Shown: positions 1-9,729, numbered from the stretch's first letter. The stretch: DNA of 64,000 nucleotides from Actinomycetaceae bacterium MB13-C1-2 (GCA_035621235.1 CP141731.1:2514610-2578609), one strand, 5' to 3'. The notes: a model not told the origin generated them from the letters alone. Translations and numbers: made by a program.

Positions 1-378
1 CTCGCGAAGCCACTTTCCAAGCTTCCCAGCAAGAGTAGTCTTGCCCGCTCCCTGCAGACCAGCAAGCATGAAAACCGTGGGTCCGCGCTGAGCAAAGACC
101 AGTTCGCGGGTCTGCCCACCCAGGGTCTCGACCAGTTGATCATGAACTACCTGGACAACCTGTTGACCTGGATTTAGTGCCTTTGATCGAGTCGCTCCGT
201 AGGCCTGTTCTCTCACCTTAGCAACAAAGTCGCGAACAACCGGAAGTGCCACGTCGGCGTCTAGTAGCGCACGACGAATCTCGCCTAGGGTCTCGTCTAC
301 GTCGGCCTCGCTGAGGATGCCCTTCCCGCGCAGGCGCTTGAAAGAATCACTCAGACGGTCTGAAAGCGTGTTGAACAC
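1..378 (-). CDS. ffh: Signal recognition particle protein Ffh, N-terminal part (runs off left edge)
   Basis: GTPase subunit of the signal recognition particle, which binds signal sequences at the ribosome and hands the complex to FtsY at the membrane. Only about 126 residues are in the window: the N-domain helical bundle (begins with Phe-Asn-Thr-Leu-Ser-Asp-Arg-Leu), followed by the G1 P-loop GLQGAGKTT near the edge. The start is a GTG at 378 preceded at good distance by AGGAG, and the reading is open from there to base 1. The gene follows ftsY in the same direction with a 38-bp gap, so the receptor and its particle protein are probably cotranscribed. The M domain lies outside the window. Confidence 0.93.
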   Translation of the reverse strand, partial: MFNTLSDRLSDSFKRLRGKGILSEADVDETLGEIRRALLDADVALPVVRDFVAKVREQAYGATRSKALNPGQQVVQVVHDQLVETLGGQTRELVFAQRGPTVFMLAGLQGAGKTTLAGKLGKWLRE

Positions 379-416
379 AGTTCTCCTCTTAGGTTTCGAC
401 TAGAGACTACCGCAGA

Positions 417-1595
417 CTAATCTCCGATAATCGCGTCAACGAATCCTTCCGGGTCAAATGGGGCCAGATCATCTGGCCCCTCACCCAGGCCCACCAGTTT
501 TACGGGGACCCCTAGTTCTCGCTGAACAGAGACGACGATGCCGCCCTTCGCCGAGCCATCAAGCTTGGTTAGAACTATGCCGGTAATCCCAACAACCTCA
601 CTAAAGACCTGAGCTTGTCTCATGCCGTTTTGCCCGGTGGTCGCGTCAAGGACCAGCAGCACCTCCTCCACGGGAGCCTGCTTCTCCATGACCCTGCGGA
701 TCTTTCCAAGCTCGTCCATCAGGGTGGCCTTGGTCTGGAGTCGACCGGCAGTGTCAACAATTACCACGTCAGCAGCAGTGTCCACGGCTTCTTTCACGGC
801 CTCGAACGCAACCGAGGCGGGATCTCCACCTTCGCGATCTGAGGAAACAACCGGCACACCGACGCGATCGCCCCAGGTGGTCAGTTGCTCAGCAGCGGCG
901 GCCCTAAACGTGTCGGCTGCCCCGAGGACGACTGACTTGTCCTCGGCACGCAGCAGACGAGCGAGCTTGCCAATTGTGGTGGTCTTACCGGTACCGTTCA
1001 CACCGACCACCAGAACGGACGCAGGTAGTTCTTCGCCACTGTCAGACGAGGGCTTAACGAGGTTCAGCGAGCGATCCGTGTCAGTTCCGACCAGAGCGAG
1101 CAGTTCCTCCCTCAGGACCGCTTTCGCATCGGCGGAGGAAAGACTCCCACGGACCTTTGCCTCAGTGCGCAATCGGGTCATTATCTCTTCGGTTGGCCCC
1201 ATGCCGACATCCGCCAGAAGTAAGGTCTCTTCGATCTCTTCCCAGTCCGATGCGGAAAGATCGCCGCGAGAAAAAACAGAAAGCAGCGCGTTGCCAATAG
1301 ATCCAGACTTCGCCATACGGGAGCGAAGTCGCTGCATTCGACTGGTCACTGATTCAGGAACTTCAAGTTCCTCGGCCTCTTCAGCCTGTGTTTCCGCCTC
1401 GTCTTTCGCCGCTTCCGGTTTCTCAGAAATTGGTGGCTTAGTCTCGACTTCTGTCGAAGAAATGTCCGCCGAGGTGGGGCCACCACGCCTTGTTCGGGAG
1501 ACAACGAACCAAACGATGAAGGCAATCAGCAGCAACACCAGGACAGCAACAAGGATGCCGACCGGCGTCTGTAGGAACTGGGCGAAATCGTTCAA
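417..1595 (-). CDS. ftsY: Signal recognition particle receptor FtsY
   Basis: Membrane receptor GTPase for SRP, 392 residues. Residues about 12-33 form one hydrophobic anchor, followed by an acidic, Glu-rich linker (about 45-82), the NG-domain helices and the GTPase: G1 GVNGTGKTT (198-206), DTFRAAA (G2 region, about 229), DTAGRL (G3) and TKLDGSAKGG (G4). The start is a TTG with AAAGGA six bases upstream; no better start exists because the anchor begins shortly after it. An N-terminal transmembrane anchor is common in actinobacterial FtsY, unlike the amphipathic A domain of E. coli. The gene lies 11 bp after the acidic membrane protein and before ffh in a likely smc-ftsY-ffh operon. Confidence 0.96.
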   Translation of the reverse strand: MNDFAQFLQTPVGILVAVLVLLLIAFIVWFVVSRTRRGGPTSADISSTEVETKPPISEKPEAAKDEAETQAEEAEELEVPESVTSRMQRLRSRMAKSGSIGNALLSVFSRGDLSASDWEEIEETLLLADVGMGPTEEIMTRLRTEAKVRGSLSSADAKAVLREELLALVGTDTDRSLNLVKPSSDSGEELPASVLVVGVNGTGKTTTIGKLARLLRAEDKSVVLGAADTFRAAAAEQLTTWGDRVGVPVVSSDREGGDPASVAFEAVKEAVDTAADVVIVDTAGRLQTKATLMDELGKIRRVMEKQAPVEEVLLVLDATTGQNGMRQAQVFSEVVGITGIVLTKLDGSAKGGIVVSVQRELGVPVKLVGLGEGPDDLAPFDPEGFVDAIIGD

Positions 1596-1606
1596 GACAA
1601 TTCCTT

Positions 1607-2830
1607 TCAGTCTTCGGGAGGGAGTGAATCCCTGAAGTCTTCAATCCGGGGGACGTACTTGCGCCACTCGTCCTCGGGGCGGGGTTCGGAGAGGTAGCGC
1701 AATCCGCCCACCCACTCCCCTAGTTGCTCCGGTTCAGAAGGGGCAGGAACGGCGGTTGTCGGTTCGATATCCTCGTCGTACTCGTCAAATATCCGCCGAT
1801 TGTCTTCTTGATTCTCGTCCTGCTCCAAGTTTTCCTGAGTTGCCGTAAGCGCCGCACTGGGGGGTGGAGGAGGCGGCGGAAGCGCCTCGGTGAACTCGAA
1901 ATTGGGCTCTGTCACGGACTCTGTCTCAGTCTCAGCGAGATCCACAGATTCGGGCTTGATCGTGGTGTCAATCTCGGCTTCCTCGGAGAACCCAGATTCG
2001 GGCTCTATCGTGATCTCGACTTCTGACTCAATCTCTGGGACGACGATATCCGCAGACTCAAGCACCTCTGTCTCGGGTATTTCGAACCCGAGAGCAGCTT
2101 CAGCGTCCTCGGTCGCCTGGCGTTCGGCCCGTTCCTTCGCTTCCTCTTCAGCAGCGAGCTTTCGCTGAGTTCGCTCGACGTTCCAGTCCGCATAGCGTGT
2201 TTGAACCGCCGACCACACACCAGCAAGCGACTTTGTCACCGTCGCCCAGAATTGACCCGGGGCAATCTCAGGAACGGGACTTATCTCAGCTGGCCCCGGG
2301 TTCCAGCTCCCAATCAGATCCAGCTCCCGCTTCTCATCAAAAGTTAGCTGGGGTTCCTCGGGTTTCTCCCGTTCGTACCCGGAATTTTCAAAGTAGTTGT
2401 AATCGCCGTCGTAGTCTTCCCACGCGGTCTTCGTGTCGGTAGCGGCCCCTCCGTGCTCGTCGTCAACAATCGGGATTGCATGGGTCAGGACAGAGACACG
2501 CTCCGGAACAACTCCCACCTCGGCCACTGCCTGAACTGACTGAGGAGAAACAAATTGCGTCTGAGCCGACTGATATATCTCTGGTCTGACTCCATAGGAC
2601 CTTACATAGGGATCATCCAGTAACTCAGTAAATGAGACCAGACGAGGCTGCACAGGTTCGCCCCTGAGCGTCTTTATCCCCGATCGCTTCAGGTCTGAAG
2701 CATTTTCTTGCCACTGAAGACGCCAGGCGCGGGTCGGCTTCTGCATCAGAGCGGCACCGACGATTATGACCATTGCAACAAGCAATAGCACCACAATCAC
2801 CAGTAGCACGAGTGCACGACCACTAACCAC
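1607..2830 (-). CDS. Acidic single-pass membrane protein of unknown function between smc and ftsY
   Basis: I do not recognise a family for this 407-residue protein. It starts at GTG and has one strongly hydrophobic segment (about residues 5-28), so it is probably anchored by its N-terminus with the rest on one side. Residues 40-220 contain moderately ordered sequence. A highly acidic Glu-rich stretch follows (about 220-320), then a run of seven prolines (about 325) and a C-terminal segment ending in Pro-Pro-Glu-Asp. Coding is supported by position: it sits tightly between smc and ftsY on the same strand, 11 bp before ftsY. A role linked to chromosome segregation or the membrane is only a guess from context. 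Confidence 0.7.
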   Translation of the reverse strand: MVSGRALVLLVIVVLLLVAMVIIVGAALMQKPTRAWRLQWQENASDLKRSGIKTLRGEPVQPRLVSFTELLDDPYVRSYGVRPEIYQSAQTQFVSPQSVQAVAEVGVVPERVSVLTHAIPIVDDEHGGAATDTKTAWEDYDGDYNYFENSGYEREKPEEPQLTFDEKRELDLIGSWNPGPAEISPVPEIAPGQFWATVTKSLAGVWSAVQTRYADWNVERTQRKLAAEEEAKERAERQATEDAEAALGFEIPETEVLESADIVVPEIESEVEITIEPESGFSEEAEIDTTIKPESVDLAETETESVTEPNFEFTEALPPPPPPPSAALTATQENLEQDENQEDNRRIFDEYDEDIEPTTAVPAPSEPEQLGEWVGGLRYLSEPRPEDEWRKYVPRIEDFRDSLPPED

Positions 2831-2938
2831 AGCTGTACCGTAAAACCTTTCTTCCAGCAGACAAGGGCTAACCCGCCCTTATTATCCCCGGCAAACGAGT
2901 TACGGGGAAAGCCGACCTTCGATTCGGGACCACCTTGA

Positions 2939-5900
2939 TCAGTTGTCCATTCGGTGTGACACCACTGCCGTGACGCCACCCTTCATTGAAACACCGTAGA
3001 GCGCGTCGGCAATCTCCATCGTCCGTTTTTGGTGTGTGATTATCAGCAACTGACTCTCGTCACGCAAATCCTCAAACAAGCTCAACACCCGGGAGAGGTT
3101 CATGTCATCCAGGGCGGCCTCAACCTCATCCATCACATAGAACGGGGAGGGACGTGCCAAGAAGATGGCGATCAGATAGGCGAGGGCAGCAAGTGAGCGT
3201 TCTCCACCGCTAAGAAGCGAAAGACGGGTGACCTTCTTTCCCGAGGGCCGTGCGTAAATCTCAACCCCGGTCGCCAACGGATCGTCTGGATCAGTTAGTT
3301 CTAGTCGACCCGTTCCACCCGGAAACAGACGCTCAAACACTCTGGAATACTGCGCCGAAGTGTCCTCAAATGCAGAGTTGAACGAAGCCTTAACCTGTGC
3401 GTCAACGTCACGAATTAACTCAAGCAGATCGGCCTTTGAACGGTTCAAATCCTCAATCTGTTCAAGCAAGAAATCCAGCCTCGACTGTAGAGCCGCATGT
3501 TCCTCAACCGCCAGCGGATTAACCACGCCCAAGCGCTGTAACTCCCTTTCGGCACGGCGCAACTGTTCAGCGGCCTTCGCCCTATCGAAGGGGACAGGTT
3601 CGACATCTTCTCCCCCACCTGGCCAGGGGTGCTGCGGCCCAAATTCACGAATGAAGTTCTGCACTTCCTCAGGGAGTTCGTCAGCCTGAGTTTCAGTGTC
3701 CCCGTCGACCTCGGCCGAGGACAATCCCAGGAAGTCAAGCACCTGCCGGGCCAGGTTCATGTGCGATCCCTGGAACTGTGCGAAGGCGACTTCGCTCTGT
3801 AGCAGGTGCTCCCTGGCGCCACCGCGAGCGGCTTCCAGTCCCTGCAGCTGGCTCCGCGCCGCACTTGCTGCAGACTCCGCAACCTGCCGCGCTTGCATGA
3901 CTTCTTCCTTGAGGCTCGCGCAACGGCCAGCCCCAGCCTCACTGGCGCGTGATGCTTCGCGCGCGCGCTCGGAGATCTTTTCGGCCCGTTCGAGAGTAAT
4001 TTTTGCCTTTGACTCTCGTCGCAACTGCCGCTCGCGATCCTCTCGAAGACGCACTGCTTGGGTCTGGAACGCCCGGGCCTGGCGGTCCATCGCGCTACTG
4101 CGTTCCGCAGCTACGTGTGCCGCCATTCGGGCGTTGCTATCGGCCTCTCGGGCCTGTTCCAGTGTGCTCTCTTTCTGAGCTAGTTCCACCCTGGCCTCCG
4201 CAAGGAACACCTCGGCGGAGTCCGGCCGGACCGGGACATCTCCCCCGGTCAAGCTCTGATACCGCGACTCGGCTTCCTGCTGGGTTGCAACCGCTCGCTG
4301 GACGCCCTGAATCGCTCGCTCAAGGTCCTGTGATGCCGCATGGTGTAGCGCAGAAACCCGTGCACGCTCCTGAGCTTCCTCCGCCCTTAGCGCGTCGCTG
4401 GCTCGAAGCATCTCTAGCGCCGACTCGCGAGCACTGCGCGCTTCAGACAAAACTCCGCGCGCGGCGGCCGCGATTACCGAGACCCGTTCCAACTCCTTTT
4501 GTGCGTGATCCACCTCCACGCATGCGTCCTCGTAATCGGCGTGCAGCCGAAGGGTCGAAGTCTCTGTCCGACCGGGGAGCCTCACCGAATGCGACGTGAA
4601 AATCATTCCGTCGGGGGTCGCGACCCGGCGCGGAGCCGCCGACTGCTCACTCAGGACTTCGGCGACCTCGTCGAGGTCCTTGCAAAGCAGGCAATCGCCA
4701 AGAAGTTCACGGACCGTGGCGGCCAAGTCTGCGGGTGCCTCCACCGCAGAAAGCGCCGAGACAGAACCCTCTCGCTGGGAAAGAGCCGCAAGGCAATTCT
4801 CAGCATCGGTCGACGACATCTGAACCAAGCCCGGGATCGGCTGCTCATCCCCCTCGGCAAATGAGAAATCAGAGGGCAACATCGAATGTAGCGGCCCTCC
4901 CGCACTTATCACCCGCGCCTCAGCCATTGACCCCAAAAGCGCAGTGACCGCATCCTCCCAACCGCGCTTAACTCGTATCTGAGATGCCAGTGTTCCCTTG
5001 GACGAGGACAGAATCCGTTTCGTCCAATTCGCCCGCGGAGACCCGGCGACGCCTTCGGCAACACTCTCAACCCGGTTGAGCGATCGGGCAAGTGTCTCCC
5101 GCCGCGATATCTGCGATGACAGAGCCTCACCCGCGGTTCGTTCGTCCCGTTCGGCCACCTGGACCGTATCCCGAGCCCTTTGTTCGGCCTCCGCAGCCTG
5201 TTGATAGTGGGATTGAGCGCCCTGGCTCGAGTCATCGAGAGAACCCCGGTCCGCATCCAGTTCCGGAACACTCGCCAAGCGCTGTTCGGCAGCCTCACGA
5301 GAGATGCGAGCCTGCCTCAACTGTTCTTCGGCTGCCGCCAACGCAGCAGAGGCCCGCTCAATCCGCCCCTGGTGCGCAGCAAAGTCCTGTTGTGCCTTTT
5401 CCAGTTCGAGTTGCTGCTGGTAGAGGTTCTTCCTCGCCTGCTCAGCCTCGATTTGGCGGGTGCGTCGTTCCGTCTCAACCTGGACCGCCGCCATCGCCGC
5501 TTCGTCGGCCTTCTCCTTGGCTTCAGCGGCTTCACTCTCCGCTTCTTCTGCTCGCTTTACCGCGATTTGGACGGCGTCATCGGTGATCGCGGACGGGACT
5601 CGTCCGGCACTGGCACCGCGCTCAGTGGCAATCTCGGCAATGGCCGACAGGCGTTGTGACAACTCTCGGTAGTCGCGATAGTGGTCGGCCACGACCTGTA
5701 ACTCCGCCGAAAGTCTATCGACCTCTGCCTGCTTAGTGTCCGCCTGCTCTTGGAGAACACGGATCTGTCGTTCCATGTCACCGCTAGCCTCGCGAAGACT
5801 GTTGAGCGAGGCTCGTTCACGTTCGAGACGCTCCTCGGAGTCGACCATGTCGGCCGCCAGCAGACGAGCGCGAGCGTAGTCCAAGCGTTCTCTAACACCC

Positions 5901-6547
5901 GCGGCTTCCCGCGCAGCCTTTGCCTGTCTAGCCAGCGGGCGTAGTTGGCGGCGTATTTCCTCGGTTAAGTCGAGGACTCGGACCAGGTTCCCGTCCATCG
6001 TTTCGAGCTTGCGTAGCGCCCGTTCCTTGCGGCGCCGGTGCTTTGCAACCCCGGCAGCCTCGTCAATGAAAGCCCGCCTGTCCTGCGGTGTCGCAGTTAA
6101 AACGGCATCCAACTGACCCTGACCGACAATGACGTGCATCTGTCGGCCCAACCCGGTGTCGGAAAGCAATTCTTGCACGTCGAGGAGACGCACCTGCTGC
6201 CCGTTGATTGCATACTCGGAGCCGCCCGAGCGGAACATAGTCCGTGAGATCGTCACTTCGGAGTATGAAATCGGAAGTTTGCCGTCCGAGTTGTCGATGG
6301 TCAGTTCAACCTGAGCCCTACCGAGCGCGGGTCTCTGCGCAGAACCAGCGAAGATCACATCGGCCATATTGCCGCCGCGCAAAGACTTCGCGCCCTGCTC
6401 TCCCATGACCCAAGCAAGGGCGTCAACGACATTCGACTTACCTGATCCATTTGGACCAACCACCGCCGTGATGCCCGGTTCAAAACGAAATCGGGTTGCA
6501 GAGGCAAAAGACTTGAAGCCGCGAAGCGTCAGGTCTTTCAGATACAT
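2939..6547 (-). CDS. smc: Chromosome segregation protein SMC
   Basis: Condensin ATPase of 1,202 residues that forms antiparallel coiled-coil dimers and organises the chromosome with ScpA and ScpB (not in this window). Walker A GPNGSGKSN is at residues 31-39. Two long heptad-rich coiled-coil arms (about 170-490 and 660-1,000, rich in Ala, Glu, Arg) flank a globular hinge at about 490-650. The C-terminal head carries the ABC signature LSGGERS and the Walker B region FYVMDEVEAALDD. The ATG has GAGG seven bases upstream. Length is normal for the family. It is followed in the same direction by the acidic membrane protein and ftsY, an arrangement often seen in actinobacteria. Confidence 0.97.
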   Translation of the reverse strand: MYLKDLTLRGFKSFASATRFRFEPGITAVVGPNGSGKSNVVDALAWVMGEQGAKSLRGGNMADVIFAGSAQRPALGRAQVELTIDNSDGKLPISYSEVTISRTMFRSGGSEYAINGQQVRLLDVQELLSDTGLGRQMHVIVGQGQLDAVLTATPQDRRAFIDEAAGVAKHRRRKERALRKLETMDGNLVRVLDLTEEIRRQLRPLARQAKAAREAAGVRERLDYARARLLAADMVDSEERLERERASLNSLREASGDMERQIRVLQEQADTKQAEVDRLSAELQVVADHYRDYRELSQRLSAIAEIATERGASAGRVPSAITDDAVQIAVKRAEEAESEAAEAKEKADEAAMAAVQVETERRTRQIEAEQARKNLYQQQLELEKAQQDFAAHQGRIERASAALAAAEEQLRQARISREAAEQRLASVPELDADRGSLDDSSQGAQSHYQQAAEAEQRARDTVQVAERDERTAGEALSSQISRRETLARSLNRVESVAEGVAGSPRANWTKRILSSSKGTLASQIRVKRGWEDAVTALLGSMAEARVISAGGPLHSMLPSDFSFAEGDEQPIPGLVQMSSTDAENCLAALSQREGSVSALSAVEAPADLAATVRELLGDCLLCKDLDEVAEVLSEQSAAPRRVATPDGMIFTSHSVRLPGRTETSTLRLHADYEDACVEVDHAQKELERVSVIAAAARGVLSEARSARESALEMLRASDALRAEEAQERARVSALHHAASQDLERAIQGVQRAVATQQEAESRYQSLTGGDVPVRPDSAEVFLAEARVELAQKESTLEQAREADSNARMAAHVAAERSSAMDRQARAFQTQAVRLREDRERQLRRESKAKITLERAEKISERAREASRASEAGAGRCASLKEEVMQARQVAESAASAARSQLQGLEAARGGAREHLLQSEVAFAQFQGSHMNLARQVLDFLGLSSAEVDGDTETQADELPEEVQNFIREFGPQHPWPGGGEDVEPVPFDRAKAAEQLRRAERELQRLGVVNPLAVEEHAALQSRLDFLLEQIEDLNRSKADLLELIRDVDAQVKASFNSAFEDTSAQYSRVFERLFPGGTGRLELTDPDDPLATGVEIYARPSGKKVTRLSLLSGGERSLAALAYLIAIFLARPSPFYVMDEVEAALDDMNLSRVLSLFEDLRDESQLLIITHQKRTMEIADALYGVSMKGGVTAVVSHRMDN

Positions 6548-6589
6548 GGAAGGTCCTCAGTGCGTACTAGACAGGGAAGCGAACGAGGC

Positions 6590-7045
6590 TTAATGGTACT
6601 GAAGCTCAGGGAACCACAGGGCAATCTCACGGATCGCCGAAGTCTCAGAATCTGAGGCATGTACCAGATTCTTTACGGCCTCAGTCGCCCAGTCACGCCC
6701 AAGATCTCCTCTGATGGTCCCCGCTGCCGCGAGGGTTGGGTTGGTGGCTCCAACAATGTTACGAATTCCTTCAATCACCCGGTCGCCCTCTACGACGACG
6801 GCAACAACCGGGCCCTCCATCATGTACTTGATCATCGAGGGGAAGAAGGGGCGCTCCGCGTGTTCGGCATAGTGCTCACTCAGCAGTTCCTCACTCGCAA
6901 ACTTAATTTTGAGGCCCTTCAGGACATAGCCCTTAGCCTCGATTCGACGCAGTACCTCGCCTGTGAGGCCACGTGCAAAACCATCGGGTTTGACCAGAAC
7001 CAAGGTGTGTTCCTTGTCGGAATCCAGTAGATCAGGGGTCGGCAT
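6590..7045 (-). CDS. ndk: Nucleoside diphosphate kinase
   Basis: Transfers the terminal phosphate of ATP to NDPs through a phosphohistidine and so balances nucleotide pools. The protein is 151 residues, with the nucleotide-binding start TLVLVKPDG and the active-site segment NLVHASDS, whose His129 is the phosphorylated residue. I place the start at ATG 7045 because AAAGGAG lies five bases upstream; an in-frame ATG 33 bases further upstream lacks such a site and would add residues not seen in the family. It lies 42 bp upstream of smc on the same strand and may share its transcript. Confidence 0.96.
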   Translation of the reverse strand: MPTPDLLDSDKEHTLVLVKPDGFARGLTGEVLRRIEAKGYVLKGLKIKFASEELLSEHYAEHAERPFFPSMIKYMMEGPVVAVVVEGDRVIEGIRNIVGATNPTLAAAGTIRGDLGRDWATEAVKNLVHASDSETSAIREIALWFPELQYH

Positions 7046-7178
7046 TGATACTCCTTTGGGATGAACTAACTGTGGCAATCATAAGTCCCGATCACCACAG
7101 ACAGTTCATTACCAACCCAACTAGTGTCCTGCACCGCAAAAACCTTGCCCAGATTGCGCACCACACCGGCACACGACA

Positions 7179-7901
7179 CTAAACCTGTTCGTCAAATCCA
7201 GCGTTGATCCCGTCAGCAATTTCACGCGCAGCACGGAGCGCGTCAGGACCCTGAGCTCTAACAGTCACCTCTTGCCCAAACTCCATGCCAGCTGCCATGA
7301 GTTCCATCGCTGAAGCACAATCGGCTTCATCAATCCACACTTCGGCATCAAAACCGGCAGCGAGCGTTGCAATCTTTGCGGCCGGCCGAGCGTGGAGTCC
7401 CGCCTTATCGGCAACAATCGCCTTGACCTCCACAACCTCTCCGGCTTGCGAGGCAGTTGAGGCCACTGTCGGGACAGACGACGATAGCTCCCGACACATC
7501 GACTGAGCGGCCTCGACCACAGCAGAAGCCACCCTGTCCAGATCTCCGCCTCCCTCAGCCACCACCGCGGCCGCGACGGCGCCCTCAACCAGCGGTCCTG
7601 GCACATATCGAATCAAATCCGGCTCGGTTGCAAACTCAATAACTGAGTCGACCGTTAGCGTCGCCGAACCTAGATCGGTGAGGACAACGACTCCGCGTTC
7701 CCCGGACGACTCTAGGGCCCGCGCAACCTCCAACTCGATCAAATCAAAGGAAGAGCCCAGACCGCCGGTGGGGTCACCACCGGCAGCGCCGATGTGAACG
7801 TTAGGAGCCATTGCCAAGGCCAGCTCCCGCGTTCCATCTGCAATCAACTTCGAGTGAGAAACCACCACCAGCGAGACGCGCGATGGTGCCGTATCACCCA
7901 T
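7179..7901 (-). CDS. dhaM: PTS-dependent dihydroxyacetone kinase phosphoryl donor DhaM, fused to HPr
   Basis: DhaM passes phosphate from the PTS to the ADP held by DhaL. Residues 1-130 form the EIIA-mannose-like domain, with the candidate phospho-His16 in VVSHSKL. Residues about 155-240 form an HPr domain with phospho-His170 in GLHARPAAK. An EI domain, found in the longest E. coli-type DhaM, is absent. ATG 7901 has GGAG upstream and overlaps the dhaL stop by eight bases (ATGGGTGA), indicating translational coupling; a longer ATG exists at 7934. In the fused HPr the residue that corresponds to regulatory Ser46 is not obvious (the segment reads DCASAMELMAAG). Last gene of dhaK-dhaL-dhaM. Confidence 0.93.
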   Translation of the reverse strand: MGDTAPSRVSLVVVSHSKLIADGTRELALAMAPNVHIGAAGGDPTGGLGSSFDLIELEVARALESSGERGVVVLTDLGSATLTVDSVIEFATEPDLIRYVPGPLVEGAVAAAVVAEGGGDLDRVASAVVEAAQSMCRELSSSVPTVASTASQAGEVVEVKAIVADKAGLHARPAAKIATLAAGFDAEVWIDEADCASAMELMAAGMEFGQEVTVRAQGPDALRAAREIADGINAGFDEQV

Positions 7902-8538
7902 CGTTTGAGTCTCCGTAGACTTCTTCGGCAGCATCTGCCGCCGCCCGGAGAATCAGCGCCGATGAGACCGCGCCGGGATCAAGATGACCACGAGAGCGCT
8001 CCCCCAGATAAGAGGCCCGACCCTTGGTCGCCTTCAGCGGTTTCGTTGCCTCGGCACCGTCGCTGGCGGCGTTCGCGGCCGCCTCAAGTGCCGAGACAAC
8101 ATCGCCACCGTCGGCGCTCGCGGCCTCAGCCGCGGGCAGCCAGGCATCGACCATCGTCTTCTCTCCGGTTTCAGCCTTGCCACGAGCCTGGATTCCCTGG
8201 ACCGCTCCGGTAAGAATCTTTCCTACCGAATCCGCATCCAGTTCACCTTCTGGGAACTGCTGTGCCGCCTTGAGGAACGCGGTCCCGTAAAGCGGTCCAG
8301 CGGCCCCGCCGACGGTCGAAAGCAGAGTTTTGGCAACATACTTCAGTACGTCACCACCACTCTCCGCACTCTCAAGTCCCTCGCCGCGAATCACTGCCGT
8401 GAATCCGCGGTCTAGGTTCTCGCCATGGTCGCCATCGCCAATCTGCCGATCCAGATCTATGAGCAGTTCACGGTTATCTGCGACCACGACAGCGGAGTTC
8501 TGAATCCACTTTCGCGCCCAGTCCAGGCTCTGTGTCAT
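7894..8538 (-). CDS. dhaL: Dihydroxyacetone kinase ADP-binding subunit DhaL
   Basis: DhaL holds ADP/ATP as a bound coenzyme and transfers the gamma phosphate to dihydroxyacetone on DhaK. The 214-residue, mostly helical protein has the Mg-nucleotide-binding cluster of aspartates in DLDRQIGDGDHG (about 28-39) and the Gly-rich TVGGAAGPLYGTAFLKA segment that caps the nucleotide. It starts 11 bp after dhaK and overlaps dhaM by eight bases, so the three proteins are made from one message. Length is typical. Confidence 0.95.
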   Translation of the reverse strand: MTQSLDWARKWIQNSAVVVADNRELLIDLDRQIGDGDHGENLDRGFTAVIRGEGLESAESGGDVLKYVAKTLLSTVGGAAGPLYGTAFLKAAQQFPEGELDADSVGKILTGAVQGIQARGKAETGEKTMVDAWLPAAEAASADGGDVVSALEAAANAASDGAEATKPLKATKGRASYLGERSRGHLDPGAVSSALILRAAADAAEEVYGDSNDG

Positions 8539-8549
8539 GTTGCTATCTC

Positions 8550-9545
8550 CTAATTAGTCCACGCGACCGTGTCTACGTGAGCATCGAACAGTTCGAGCAT
8601 TTCATCATCGAGGCGCAACAGCGAGATCGAAACGCCCGGCATCTCAAGGCTAGTAACAAAGTTCCCAACCATCTGACGTTCCCGAACGATCAGGTCTTCC
8701 TGTAGCAGTGACGCCAGCCTGCGGAAGACTATGTACAGTTCGGACTCTGGGGTACCGCCCATTCCGTTAACCATGGCGATTACCCGATCGCCCTCTTTCA
8801 GACCCAGATCGTCACGAATCTGTTGGTAGAGCTCAACCGTCAGCGCATCTGCTTCTTCCATTGGGCCGCGACGATATCCGGGTTCGCCATGGATGCCTAT
8901 TCCCAGCTCAATTTCGTTGTCTCCGAGATCAAATGACGGCTTGCCCGCGTGTGGAACCGTACACGGGCCAAGCGCCAGACCCATTGAGCGCATGTTCTGA
9001 TTGACGCGCCTGGCAATCTCCGTGACCTCGTCCAGGGACTTACCCTGTTCCGCAGCCGCGCCGGCAATCTTCTCGACAAAAACTGTGCCTGCCACGCCAC
9101 GACGTCCGGCGGTGTACAGCGAGTCTTCCACGGCACAATCATCGTTGACAATGACCGACGAAACCTTGATATCTTCCATTTCGGAGAGGTCCGCCGCCGT
9201 CTCAAAGTTTAGTACGTCGCCCGTGTAGTTCTTGATGATGTATAGGACCCCGGCACCCCGATCTACAGCGGCTGTTGCAGCAGCGATCGGGTCTGGTGTT
9301 GGTGAGGTAAAGACCGGACCGGGAACCGCGGCATCGAGCATGCCCTCGCCCACGTAGCCCGCGTGCAACGGTTCGTGTCCCGATCCGCCACCGGATACCA
9401 GGGCTACTTTTCCTTCTGCCTTGGGAACGGCGCGCTCCACCCAGTCAGGACCTAGGTGAACAATGACCTTCTCTGGGTGTGCAAGCGCAAGGCCCTCCAG
9501 CGTCTCCGTTACGACATCGTGTGGATCGTTTATCAGCTTCTTCAT
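8550..9545 (-). CDS. dhaK: Dihydroxyacetone kinase substrate-binding subunit DhaK
   Basis: Binds dihydroxyacetone covalently as a hemiaminal to a histidine before phosphorylation to DHAP. The protein is 331 residues from ATG 9545, which is preceded by GAGAGG at eight bases; this start gives the usual N-terminus MKKLINDP. The Gly-rich VSGGGSGHEPLHAGYVG segment and the substrate-binding His219 in GIGIHGEPGYRRG are intact. It is the first gene of dhaK-dhaL-dhaM. No glycerol dehydrogenase or regulator lies next to it, so the source of dihydroxyacetone cannot be told from the window. Confidence 0.95.
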   Translation of the reverse strand: MKKLINDPHDVVTETLEGLALAHPEKVIVHLGPDWVERAVPKAEGKVALVSGGGSGHEPLHAGYVGEGMLDAAVPGPVFTSPTPDPIAAATAAVDRGAGVLYIIKNYTGDVLNFETAADLSEMEDIKVSSVIVNDDCAVEDSLYTAGRRGVAGTVFVEKIAGAAAEQGKSLDEVTEIARRVNQNMRSMGLALGPCTVPHAGKPSFDLGDNEIELGIGIHGEPGYRRGPMEEADALTVELYQQIRDDLGLKEGDRVIAMVNGMGGTPESELYIVFRRLASLLQEDLIVRERQMVGNFVTSLEMPGVSISLLRLDDEMLELFDAHVDTVAWTN

Positions 9546-9729
9546 TGGCGCTACCTCTCGCATAGTCAGTGTCTGCTTCACGACCACATCAATTTCTATG
9601 GTCGCGTGGCGGAACCTCCGTGGCAGCGAAGAACTCTAGTGCCTGAGCCGACGCTGGACAGGGCGTTCGCCTCCAATCTTGCCATCCCACGATGACGTTG
9701 TCAGCGCCCGGGAGCGGGTACCAAGTGAA

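Noticed and set aside
4003..4599. Long plus-strand open frames within smc
   Set aside because: They are shadows of the GC-rich coiled-coil codons; product composition (Pro/Arg-rich) is not protein-like.
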